This document shows positions 1-5,982 of a DNA stretch of 10,952 nucleotides, piece by piece; position 1 is the first letter of the stretch, and the number at the start of each line of letters is the position of its first letter. The stretch is taken from the NCBI GenBank assembly GCA_030045215.1, contig JASIBJ010000323.1, positions 1 through 10,952 of the forward strand. Direction: 5' to 3'. The notes below the pieces were generated by a model, which was not told the origin of the DNA, did not search any database, and saw only the letters and a program-made list of their open reading frames with translations. The position numbers and the translations under genes were made by a program. Source of the DNA: Streptosporangiaceae bacterium. GTDB taxonomy: Bacteria > Actinomycetota > Actinomycetes > Streptosporangiales > Streptosporangiaceae.

Positions 1-25
1 ACGGTGCTGCCCTGCGTCCATGAAG

Positions 26-1348
26 TCAACTGTGCCGGTGCCGGCGGCGCTGCCGCAACCGCTCTGCCATCCGGCGCCTGGCTTGTCTCTGTAGCCAGGT
101 GAGCGGCACCGCGATCACCGCCCCCGCCACGAGCGGCACATACGGAGGCTCGGGCCGCACCCGGGCCCCTAGTATCTGGTTCACTGCAGCCGCACCGGTT
201 GACTGCCCAGCCGAGGCGGACCGAGGCTTATCGATCCCTGGCTGGTCGAACGTCGAGGGAATTGGCAGGATTCGCCATTGGCTGGGCGGCCAGATAATCA
301 CGAATGCGCGGCCAATCACCTTGTTTTCCGGGATGGTCCCGCCGCCTGGATCTGACTGCCGAAGCCGGGAGTCGTCGGAGACCGCGCGATTGTCCCCCAT
401 GACCCACAGGCGGCCGGGCGGGACCACGATGTTGAACTTGACCGTTGACGGAGCTGCACCCGGGTAGAGGTAGGACTGCTCGTGCAACGGCACGCCGTTG
501 ACTGTTACCAGGCCCTGGGCGTTGCAGCAGACGACATGATCGCCGGGAACGCCGATAACCCGCTTGATGTAGTCCGTCTGCCCGATGGGCGTCCCAAGCA
601 GGCCCGCGATCGAATTGAAGAGGCGCCCTAGCGTGTCGTCGTACGCGCGCACGATCGGGTTCGAGGCTGGCGTTGCCGCCGGCGGGTTCGGGTTCCAGGA
701 GCCGTCGCCGTTGAAGACGATGATGTCGCCTGGCTCGATGCTCCGGAAGTGATAGACGAGCTTGTTGACCAGCACCTTGTCGCCAATCATCAGCGTGTCC
801 TCCATCGAGGAGGACGGGATGAAGAAGGGCTGGACCACGAAAGTTTTGATCACCAGCGCGATCGTCAGCGCGACAATGATGAGAATGGGCAGCTCGCGCC
901 AGGCCGACCCACGCCGCTTCCGGCGGGCGGCGCCCTCGTCCGCGTCCTCAGTTTCACCGCCGTCGTGGCGAGCGTCGGCCGTTGGCACGTCACCCGGCCC
1001 AGTCCGCCCGTCTTCCGGCTCAGGTTGCTCGTCACCCGGCGCGCGCCGGTTGTCCGGCGGCCCGGTCCGGGAATCCAGGACCTCGCCCGAGTACCTCCTG
1101 GACGCCCCGTGGCGCGGCACGTAACCCCCCGCGCCCTCGGACCTGAACGGCCTGGCGCTGTCTGTTCCCGCCGTAAATCCTGTCGCCTCGCGACCAGCCG
1201 CGGTGGAGGCACCGGGATCGGTCGCGTCCCAATCCGCCGGTGCCCTGTAGCCGTCCTTGCTGCCTGGCAGCGACACCCCGTCGGTGACACCTTCAGCACC
1301 CTGAGCGCCGGTGGCCCGATCGGGCGTGCCGTGCTCGTCGCCCATCAT
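26..1348 (-). CDS. lepB: Type I signal peptidase (LepB/Sip family), downstream copy
   Basis: This membrane serine protease cleaves signal peptides from exported preproteins on the outer face of the cytoplasmic membrane. With the ATG at 1348 it has 440 residues. The first ~150 are a charged, Gly/Pro/Asp-rich cytosolic region with no recognisable fold, ending in an Arg/Lys cluster. A membrane anchor follows at ~153-171. The catalytic serine is Ser181 in SSSMEDTL and the general base is Lys262 in YIKRVIGVPGD; the GDNR...DDSR box is at ~318-328. A second hydrophobic segment (~403-419) and a very basic tail end the protein, a topology seen in Streptomyces Sip enzymes. The frame stays open to a TTG at 1453, but that TTG is itself part of a TTGACA -35-like box and has no properly spaced ribosome-binding site. 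The ATG at 1348 has AGG 9 bases upstream, and a second ATG lies at 1345. Family assignment is firm; the start is moderately sure. Confidence 0.93.
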   Translation of the reverse strand: MMGDEHGTPDRATGAQGAEGVTDGVSLPGSKDGYRAPADWDATDPGASTAAGREATGFTAGTDSARPFRSEGAGGYVPRHGASRRYSGEVLDSRTGPPDNRRAPGDEQPEPEDGRTGPGDVPTADARHDGGETEDADEGAARRKRRGSAWRELPILIIVALTIALVIKTFVVQPFFIPSSSMEDTLMIGDKVLVNKLVYHFRSIEPGDIIVFNGDGSWNPNPPAATPASNPIVRAYDDTLGRLFNSIAGLLGTPIGQTDYIKRVIGVPGDHVVCCNAQGLVTVNGVPLHEQSYLYPGAAPSTVKFNIVVPPGRLWVMGDNRAVSDDSRLRQSDPGGGTIPENKVIGRAFVIIWPPSQWRILPIPSTFDQPGIDKPRSASAGQSTGAAAVNQILGARVRPEPPYVPLVAGAVIAVPLTWLQRQARRRMAERLRQRRRHRHS

Positions 1349-1376
1349 TGCAACGAGCCTATCGCCGCGATCGGCC

Positions 1377-1403
1377 CCGCGCCGCCAGCGGCGGGCGGCG
1401 CGG
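1377..1403 (-). promoter_or_regulatory. Perfect GC hairpin in the leader of the downstream lepB
   Basis: The arms CCGCGCCGCC (1377-1386) and GGCGGCGCGG (1394-1403) are exact reverse complements with a 7-base loop. On the transcript this stem would end 28 bases before the lepB ATG at 1348 and lie downstream of the TTGACA box at 1448-1453. No U-run follows, so a simple intrinsic terminator is unlikely. A leader structure affecting translation or RNA stability is an inference. If the TTG start at 1453 were used, the hairpin would instead be coding. Confidence 0.4.
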
Positions 1404-1423
1404 TAGGTCTCCGTGCTTGACTG

Positions 1424-1453
1424 ATCGCAATGTGTTATCTCTTTGCGTGTCAA
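1424..1453 (-). promoter_or_regulatory. Candidate promoter for the downstream lepB
   Basis: A perfect TTGACA (1448-1453, minus strand) sits in an A/T-rich patch (about 1430-1480) that stands out from the surrounding GC-rich DNA. At 18 bases spacing there is TGCGAT (1424-1429), only a partial match to the -10 consensus. The placement between two lepB genes suggests the second copy can be transcribed on its own. The -35 is good and the -10 poor, so this is tentative. Confidence 0.35.
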
Positions 1454-1503
1454 CCTTTTTATCCGCTATATCGGCCTTAGCTACCGATCCTATGGGGGCC
1501 CGT

Positions 1504-2631
1504 CTAGCACTGCCGACGGGCACGCCGTCCCCGGAGCCGCCGCCTGGTACGGCGCTGCAGCCACGTCAGCGGCACAGCCAAGACGAGGCCCGCGGTCAGC
1601 GGCAGGTACGAGGGCTCGGGGCGCACTTGTGCGCCCAGCAGGCCGGTCGGACCGGATAGGGCGCTCTCGGCCGCGGACGTAGCAGATCCGGCTGGCTTGT
1701 CGATCCCCGCCTGGTCGAACGTCGAGGGGATGGACAGGATCCGCCACTGGCTGGGCGGCCAGACGACTACAAATGCGCGACCGATTACCTTGCTCTCCAG
1801 GATCATGCCGTTGCCAGGATCATCTTCGTGACCCCGCGAGTCGTCGGAGATGCTGCGGTGATCGCCGAGTACCCACAGGTAGCCCGGCGGGACGGTGACG
1901 TTGAAGTTCGACGGAATGCCGGCCGGCGCGGAGTCCGACGAGTTTCCTGGGTAAAGGTAGGACTGCTCATCCAGCGGCACCCCGTTGACGGTGATCAGGC
2001 CCTGGGCATTGCAGCACACGACGTGATCGCCGGGGACGCCGATGACGCGCTTGACGTAGTCGACCTGACCGAGCGGAGTACCGAACAGGCCGGCGATCGA
2101 GTTGAAGAGAGGCCGCAGAGTGTCGTCATACAGGTGCACGACCGGATCCGAGCTGACGCTGGGAGCGGCCGGCTCCGGGTTCCACGTGCCGGCGCCGTTA
2201 AAGACGACGATGTCTCCGGGCTCGATATTGCGGAAGTGATACACGAGCTTGTTGACAAGGACTTTGTCGTTGATCTGCAGCGTGTCCTGCATGGAACCGG
2301 TCGGGATCCAGAATGCCTGGACGACAAACGTCTTAATGAGCAGCGCCATCACAAGCGCCACGAGGATCAGCACCGGTAGTTCGGTCAGAAGGGACCGCCT
2401 CGAGCGACGCCGTCGAACTCCGGCGGGGCCCATGCGATCGTCAACGGGGCCGCCGGATTCGTCACGCGGCGCGCCGCCGGACGCAAAGGCCGCGCCGTCC
2501 GAGGCTGCGGCGGAAGCGGAGCCGACGCGGTGCCGATGCGGCTCCCACGGCGGCGCGAGCCAGGTGATGGTGTCGGGCTCGGCATCGGGCCCCGGCCGAT
2601 TGCCAAGGCCCGGCTGCTCGTCTGATTGCAT
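1504..2631 (-). CDS. lepB: Type I signal peptidase (LepB/Sip family), upstream copy
   Basis: This is a second signal peptidase, paralogous to its downstream neighbour: the block from the membrane anchor to the C-terminal hydrophobic segment aligns almost without gaps and shares long identical stretches. It has 375 residues from the ATG at 2631. A ~75-residue disordered, Arg-ending cytosolic region is followed by an anchor (~85-103), catalytic Ser113 in PTGSMQDTL, Lys194 in YVKRVIGVPGD, and the box GDHR...DDSR (~256-266). Here His replaces the Asn found in the other copy. A second hydrophobic segment lies near 344-358 and the tail is strongly basic. A GTG immediately before the ATG (2634) is an equally possible start; no clear Shine-Dalgarno precedes either. 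Tandem sip genes downstream of rplS are known from Streptomyces. The two copies may divide substrates, which is an inference. Confidence 0.93.
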   Translation of the reverse strand: MQSDEQPGLGNRPGPDAEPDTITWLAPPWEPHRHRVGSASAAASDGAAFASGGAPRDESGGPVDDRMGPAGVRRRRSRRSLLTELPVLILVALVMALLIKTFVVQAFWIPTGSMQDTLQINDKVLVNKLVYHFRNIEPGDIVVFNGAGTWNPEPAAPSVSSDPVVHLYDDTLRPLFNSIAGLFGTPLGQVDYVKRVIGVPGDHVVCCNAQGLITVNGVPLDEQSYLYPGNSSDSAPAGIPSNFNVTVPPGYLWVLGDHRSISDDSRGHEDDPGNGMILESKVIGRAFVVVWPPSQWRILSIPSTFDQAGIDKPAGSATSAAESALSGPTGLLGAQVRPEPSYLPLTAGLVLAVPLTWLQRRTRRRLRGRRARRQC

Positions 2632-2735
2632 CACTCAGCCGATCACGTGTAGCACCGACACGGACATCCGGTTGTCAGGCAGGACATGCCCAGAGCCCGC
2701 TGGTCAAGTCCGGTACAGCCCGGCCGCCGCACGCA

Positions 2736-3098
2736 CTACTTGGCCGGCGTGGTCTCGCGGCGCTCCCGGATCCTGGCGGCCTTGCCGCGCAGTTCACGGA
2801 GGTAGTAGAGCTTCGCGCGCCGGACCCGGCCGCGGGTGACGACCTCGATCTTGTCGATGGCCGGCGTGTGCACGGGAAATGTACGCTCCACGCCGACACC
2901 GTAGCTGATCTTGCGGACCGTGAAGGTCTCGCGCGCACTGCCTCCCTGCCGGCGGATGACCACGCCCTGGAAGATCTGGATCCGCGACCGGTTGCCCTCC
3001 TTGACCCGGACGTGAACCTTCAGGGTGTCGCCGGGCCGGAAGTCCGGGATATCGGAGCGGATCTGCGCCTTCTCGAGCTCAGCAATCGCGGTGTGCAT
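2736..3098 (-). CDS. rplS: 50S ribosomal protein L19
   Basis: L19 is a large-subunit protein near the 30S-50S interface. The 120-residue product carries the family landmarks: DFRPGD near the N-terminus, [12 protein letters not shown] and FxGVVI in the SH3-like barrel, [16 protein letters not shown], then [21 protein letters not shown] near the end. The frame allows an ATG at 3122 (128 residues). I prefer the ATG at 3098: it has GAGGAAA 8 bases upstream, and it gives exactly the 19 residues before FRPGD that E. coli L19 has. The gene follows trmD as in most bacteria, but with a ~119-base gap holding two inverted repeats, so it may have its own leader. The lepB pair follows 104 bases downstream; no clear terminator is seen between them. 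Confidence 0.96.
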   Translation of the reverse strand: MHTAIAELEKAQIRSDIPDFRPGDTLKVHVRVKEGNRSRIQIFQGVVIRRQGGSARETFTVRKISYGVGVERTFPVHTPAIDKIEVVTRGRVRRAKLYYLRELRGKAARIRERRETTPAK

Positions 3099-3122
3099 CG
3101 CTGCCGTTTCCTCAATAGTCAT

Positions 3123-3146
3123 CAGCGCACGCCTGCGAACGCGCTG
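3123..3146 (-). promoter_or_regulatory. Inverted repeat in the rplS leader
   Basis: CAGCGC (3123-3128) and GCGCTG (3141-3146) are exact reverse complements around a 12-base loop. The repeat lies 24 bases upstream of the preferred rplS ATG (3098), just before its ribosome-binding site. It could fold in the transcript, but a 6-bp stem in GC-rich DNA is modest evidence. Confidence 0.25.
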
Positions 3147-3160
3147 CGTCGGTCGGTGAA

Positions 3161-3180
3161 TGCCGGGCGGGCACCCGGCA
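3161..3180 (-). terminator. Hairpin between trmD and rplS (terminator- or attenuator-like)
   Basis: TGCCGGG (3161-3167) and CCCGGCA (3174-3180) form a perfect 7-bp stem with a 6-base loop, 37 bases past the trmD stop. No U-tract follows, so it is not a classical intrinsic terminator. It may reduce read-through into rplS, act as an RNA-processing or protective structure, or belong to an L19 leader. Which of these is right is not decided by the sequence. Confidence 0.35.
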
Positions 3181-3217
3181 GCCCCCCGCGAGCGGACTGG
3201 CGGCGAGGCAGTGCCCT

Positions 3218-4186
3218 TTAGTGTGCCACATCTTCGCCAGTAACCGGAAAGCCAGCCTCCGAGAGCACTGAGCGATCATGATCATCCAGACTGATGCGAG
3301 GGACGCTGTCGTCGCCATCGGCGCCGTCGGGCTGCGGAAATGCCGCCCGGCGGATCAGATCGGGACGGTTCATCGCGGTCCGCCGCAGGGCCTCATCACG
3401 GCGCCACCTGGCGATGGCGCGGTGATCACCCGACAGCAGCACCGGGGGGACCTCGCGGTCGCGCCATCGCCGGGGCCTGGTGAACGACGGACCCTCGACC
3501 AGCCCTGCCATCGGCCCGCCGCCAGCGCCGAAGGAGTCGTCTGCCGCGGATTCGGCGTTGCCCAGGACGCCCGGCAGCAGCCTGCAGATCGCCTCGGTCA
3601 TGACCAGCACGGCCGGCTCTCCCCCGGCCAGCACGTAATCGCCGATCGAGACCTCGTCGACGCGCAGCCGGGACCGCGCGTCGTCGGCCACCCGGCCATC
3701 GATTCCCTCGTAACGGCCGCAGGCGAAGATCATCCACGGCTCGGCGGCGTACGCGACGGCCCGCTGCTGGGTGAACGGGACTCCTGACGGCGTAGGAATG
3801 ACGAGCAACGGCGGCTGGGCCTGACCGGCCGCCCCTGGCTGACCTGCGGCCCCTGGCCGACCGGCGGCCCCTGGCTGACCGGCGGCCCCTGGCTGACCTG
3901 CGGCCCCTGGCTGGCCGGCCGCGCCTGACCGAGCCTGCCTGGCCGCATCCTCGCCACCATACCCCGTGACCGCATCGAGCGCCTCGCCCCACGGTTCGGG
4001 CTTCATGACCATGCCGGGCCCACCGCCGAACGGCGCATCGTCCACGGTGTGATGAACGTCATAAGTCCAGCGCCGCAAGTCGTGGACAGCGAACGTGATC
4101 ACACCGCGCTCGGCTGCCTTGCCGATGAGCGAAACGCCGAGCGGCCCGAAGTACTCGGGAAAGATCGTAACGATATCGATCCGCAC
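3218..4186 (-). CDS. trmD: tRNA (guanine-N1)-methyltransferase TrmD with a repeat insert
   Basis: This SPOUT-class enzyme uses S-adenosylmethionine to make m1G37 next to the anticodon in tRNAs, which prevents +1 frameshifting. The 322 residues begin with [13 protein letters not shown] and include [19 protein letters not shown] (~47-65), the knot-loop strand LLVIPTPSG (~127-135), GRYEGIDGR (157-165), [13 protein letters not shown] (180-192), Arg202 and Asp217 at the positions of the catalytic Arg154/Asp169 of E. coli TrmD, and [10 protein letters not shown] in the C-terminal tRNA-binding domain. The family length is about 255; the excess comes mainly from a ~45-residue insert (~79-124) holding six GAAG(Q/R)P units just before the first knot strand. 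All key residues are present, so activity is expected. The start is GTG with GGAGG 9 bases upstream; rimM ends 17 bases before it, implying translational coupling. Confidence 0.96.
   Translation of the reverse strand: MRIDIVTIFPEYFGPLGVSLIGKAAERGVITFAVHDLRRWTYDVHHTVDDAPFGGGPGMVMKPEPWGEALDAVTGYGGEDAARQARSGAAGQPGAAGQPGAAGQPGAAGRPGAAGQPGAAGQAQPPLLVIPTPSGVPFTQQRAVAYAAEPWMIFACGRYEGIDGRVADDARSRLRVDEVSIGDYVLAGGEPAVLVMTEAICRLLPGVLGNAESAADDSFGAGGGPMAGLVEGPSFTRPRRWRDREVPPVLLSGDHRAIARWRRDEALRRTAMNRPDLIRRAAFPQPDGADGDDSVPRISLDDHDRSVLSEAGFPVTGEDVAH
3821..3925 (-). repeat. 18-bp tandem repeat coding GAAG(Q/R)P units inside trmD
   Basis: Nearly six in-frame copies of an 18-base unit encode GAAGQP (one copy GAAGRP), residues 88-122 of TrmD. 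The unit length is a multiple of three, so copy-number change would keep the reading frame. The repeats differ at few positions, which suggests recent expansion by slippage or unequal recombination. Confidence 0.85.
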
Positions 4187-4203
4187 TGGCGTAACCCTCC
4201 GGC

Positions 4204-4731
4204 CTAGAGCGCGGCCTCGGGATCGAGCAGGCCGGCCGGCGGGTCGATCACCAGCCGCCCTGCCTCCAGGTCCACCACCGGCACCAGCTCGGCCACGAAC
4301 GGCACCATGATCTCGTTGCCTGCGCGCTTGCCCGACCCGGCAACGACCAGCAGATCCTGCCCGTAGTGCAGCACGTCGGCTACCTCGCCCACATGCTCGC
4401 CATCCGGACCGATCACGGCAAGCCCGATCAGCTGGTGATCCCGGAACTCGTCAGGGCTGCCGATGTCCTCGAGATCCGCCGAGTCGACGACCAGCATGAC
4501 GCCGCGCAGCTGGTCAGCCTGGTCGCGGTCGGCTACCCCGTCGAATGACAGCAGGAGCCTGCCCGAGTGCCAGCGGGCACGGGTGACCGTGAGCGGCCCG
4601 GCAGCCTCGGGCTCTGTGGCCAGGACGACGCCCGGAGCCAGTCGCACGTCAGGGTCGTCGGTGCGTACCTCGATCGCCAGGTCCCCGCGGACGCCATGCG
4701 GCCTGATGATCCGGCCGACAACAAGCTGCAT
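4204..4731 (-). CDS. rimM: Ribosome maturation factor RimM
   Basis: RimM binds S19 and helps mature the head of the 30S subunit during 16S rRNA processing. The 175-residue product has the usual two parts: an N-terminal barrel starting VVGRIIRPHGVRGDLAIEV (~4-22) and continuing to the DRDQADQLRG segment (~68-77), and a C-terminal PRC-barrel domain with FRDHQLIGLAVI...GEHVGEVADVLHYGQDLLVV (~96-131) and IMVPFVAELVPVVDLEAGRLVIDPPAGLLD (~140-170). Length is normal and no insert is present, unlike trmD and rpsP beside it. The ATG at 4731 lies 5 bases after the stop of the KH-protein gene, with only a weak ribosome-binding site, so coupled translation is likely. Position between rpsP/KH and trmD is the standard bacterial order. 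Confidence 0.96.
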   Translation of the reverse strand: MQLVVGRIIRPHGVRGDLAIEVRTDDPDVRLAPGVVLATEPEAAGPLTVTRARWHSGRLLLSFDGVADRDQADQLRGVMLVVDSADLEDIGSPDEFRDHQLIGLAVIGPDGEHVGEVADVLHYGQDLLVVAGSGKRAGNEIMVPFVAELVPVVDLEAGRLVIDPPAGLLDPEAAL

Positions 4732-4736
4732 GGCAG

Positions 4737-4979
4737 CTATCGGTTCTCGTCGGTATCCAGCAGGTCGACACGCACGTAGTTGTTGCCTGCCAGCGAACCG
4801 ATTACGGTCCTCAAGGCCCTGGCGGTCCGCCCGCCGCGACCGATGACCTTACCGAGATCGTCTGGGTGCACGCGCACTTCAAGCACGCGTCCCCGCCGAA
4901 GTCCGCGACTGCCGACGCGCACGTCGTCAGGGTGCTCGACGATGCCCCTGACCAGATGCTCCAGGGCCTCCTCGAGCAC
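4737..4979 (-). CDS. khpA: KH-domain RNA-binding protein (KhpA/YlqC family)
   Basis: This small RNA-binding protein belongs to the family found between rpsP and rimM in many Gram-positive bacteria; KhpA homologues bind RNA broadly and have been linked to cell-size control in Streptococcus. The 80-residue product begins with LEEALEHLVRGIVEHPDDV after its first residue and contains one KH domain with the RNA-contacting GxxG loop at residues 47-50 (VIGRGGRTARALRTVI). The frame stays open upstream to 5471, but that part is the rpsP tail read in another frame. The GTG at 4979 follows the rpsP stop by one base, has GGAG 6 bases upstream and matches where actinobacterial homologues begin. The near-zero gap implies co-translation with S16. 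The specific RNA target is not evident. Confidence 0.93.
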   Translation of the reverse strand: MLEEALEHLVRGIVEHPDDVRVGSRGLRRGRVLEVRVHPDDLGKVIGRGGRTARALRTVIGSLAGNNYVRVDLLDTDENR

Positions 4980-4980
4980 G

Positions 4981-5787
4981 TCAGGCTCCGTCGCCTGCCG
5001 ACTCGGTGCCGCCTTCCGCCGCCGGTTCGGCGTTGGCAGCCGCGTCCGCGCTGGCAGTCGCCTCGTTTGCATCAGCAGCCGGCGCGTCAGGAGCGGGCGC
5101 CTCAGCAGGCGGCGGCTCGGCAGCCGGCGGCTCGGCAGCCGGCGCTTCGGTGGCCCCCGCTTCAGAAGCCTGCGCTCCGGAGTCCTCTGCGGCGGTGGAC
5201 TCGGTCGCCGCGCCGGAATCCTTCGAAGCGGCGTCGGACTTCCTGCTCCGAGTCGGCCTCTCCGACTTGGCCGCCTTGGCGTCCGCGGCCTTGCCGTCAC
5301 CCGCCTTGGCGTCCGCGGCCTTGCCGTCGCCCGCCTTGGCGTCCGCGGCCTTGCCATCGCCCGCCTTGGCGTCCGCGGCCCTGCCATCGCCCGCCTTGGC
5401 GTCCGCGGCCCTGCCTCTGCCCTTGGTCTTAGTGCCGCTGTCCTGCAGCGACTCGGCGACCGCAGCGGCAAAGGCCACCTTCTTGTCTGCCCTCGGCTCG
5501 GCGGTGCGCAGCGTGCCCTCGGCGCCAGCGAGGCCCTTGAACTTCTGCCAGTCGCCCGTTACCTCAAGGAGCTTCCTGACCGGATCGGTGGGCTGGGCGC
5601 CCACGGACAGCCAGTGCTGAGCCCGCTCCGAGTCAACCTCGATGAGCGACGGCTCTGCCTTCGGGTGGTACTTGCCGATCTCCTCGATCGCGCGCCCGTC
5701 CCGCTTGGTGCGGGCGTCGGCGACAACAATCCGGTAGTACGGTGCGCGGATCTTGCCCAGGCGCTTCAACTTGATCTTTACAGCCAC
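4981..5787 (-). CDS. rpsP: 30S ribosomal protein S16 with a long low-complexity tail
   Basis: S16 is a 30S assembly protein that stabilises 16S rRNA folding in the body of the subunit. The core is residues ~1-85: [39 protein letters not shown] and [19 protein letters not shown] are classic. The product is 268 residues against ~80 in E. coli. Actinobacterial S16 proteins often carry Ala/Lys-rich tails, but this one is long. It has about five 10-residue units of (K/R)AADAKAGDG (~125-172), a basic patch ([10 protein letters not shown]), then ~85 residues rich in Ala, Glu and Pro with net negative charge. The start is GTG; the purine stretch GGGAGAAG lies upstream with 9 bases to the start. It heads a tight group with khpA, rimM and trmD. 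The tail is probably disordered and its role is unknown. Confidence 0.96.
   Translation of the reverse strand: MAVKIKLKRLGKIRAPYYRIVVADARTKRDGRAIEEIGKYHPKAEPSLIEVDSERAQHWLSVGAQPTDPVRKLLEVTGDWQKFKGLAGAEGTLRTAEPRADKKVAFAAAVAESLQDSGTKTKGRGRAADAKAGDGRAADAKAGDGKAADAKAGDGKAADAKAGDGKAADAKAAKSERPTRSRKSDAASKDSGAATESTAAEDSGAQASEAGATEAPAAEPPAAEPPPAEAPAPDAPAADANEATASADAAANAEPAAEGGTESAGDGA
5272..5415 (-). repeat. 30-bp tandem repeat coding [10 protein letters not shown] units in rpsP
   Basis: Nearly five copies of a 30-base unit lie head to tail within the rpsP tail (protein residues ~125-172). Copies differ at only a few positions, mainly a Lys/Arg codon switch and silent changes. The repeat keeps all six frames fairly open, which creates long spurious open frames on both strands here. 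Confidence 0.88.
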
Positions 5788-5900
5788 GGCTGTGGTCTTC
5801 TCCCAGCGGATTGGTTTCGGGCAACGGGCGTTCCGGGTGAGGACCGGACGAGCCGCCGCCCAGATGGTTCCGGCTCAGCGAGTTAGAGAGGGCCTCGCGC

Positions 5901-5939
5901 GACCGAGCATAGCGGTCACATTCTGCCAGACGCGGTCTG
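5901..5939 (-). promoter_or_regulatory. Inverted repeats in the rpsP upstream region
   Basis: In the 195-base ffh-rpsP gap there are two short perfect inverted repeats: GACCG/CGGTC at 5901-5905 and 5913-5917 (7-base loop), and CAGAC/GTCTG at 5927-5931 and 5935-5939 (3-base loop). Read on the minus strand, the first encloses TATGCT, which fits a TAnnnT -10 pattern, but no -35 box lies at the right distance. The gap is a sensible place for the promoter of the rpsP-khpA-rimM-trmD group, yet the exact elements are uncertain. Confidence 0.25.
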
Positions 5940-5951
5940 CCGGAGCGTAAT

Positions 5952-5982
5952 CCCGGGCAACCCCGGCCGGTCAGAAACCGGC
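5952..5982 (-). terminator. Hairpin directly after ffh (terminator-like)
   Basis: GCCGGT (5966-5971) and ACCGGC (5977-5982) form a perfect 6-bp stem with a 5-base loop that begins at the base after the ffh stop codon. A second, overlapping stem, CCGGG/CCCGG (5953-5957 and 5962-5966), follows. There is no U-tract, as is common for putative actinobacterial terminators. It would separate ffh from the rpsP group. Confidence 0.4.

Noticed and set aside
1..20. Possible start (ATG at 20, leftward) of another gene after the last lepB
   Set aside because: Only seven codons are visible and there is no ribosome-binding site. A further gene in the same direction is plausible but cannot be supported.
749..1420. 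Rightward 223-codon frame opposite the downstream lepB
   Set aside because: Composition follows the third-position G/C bias of the real lepB frame; no domain is recognisable.
2635..2735. Promoter for the upstream lepB (CTGACA on the minus strand)
   Set aside because: The hexamer is close to a -35 box, but no acceptable -10 lies at 16-19 bases spacing, and the short stems here are only 4 bp.
3821..5415. CRISPR-like or satellite array formed by the repeats in trmD and rpsP
   Set aside because: The units are contiguous, in frame and without unique spacers; they encode low-complexity peptide, not a CRISPR array.
4980..5471. Long leftward frame upstream of the KH-domain gene, giving an Arg/Pro-repeat protein fused to the KH domain
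   Set aside because: It is the rpsP repeat tail read in another frame. The KH family starts at the GTG at 4979, which has its own ribosome-binding site one base after the rpsP stop.
4780..5886. Rightward 368-codon frame and a second rightward frame (5006-5620) across rpsP
   Set aside because: Antisense shadows of a GC-rich repetitive coding region; the products are repetitive, resemble no family, and lie opposite a certain ribosomal gene.
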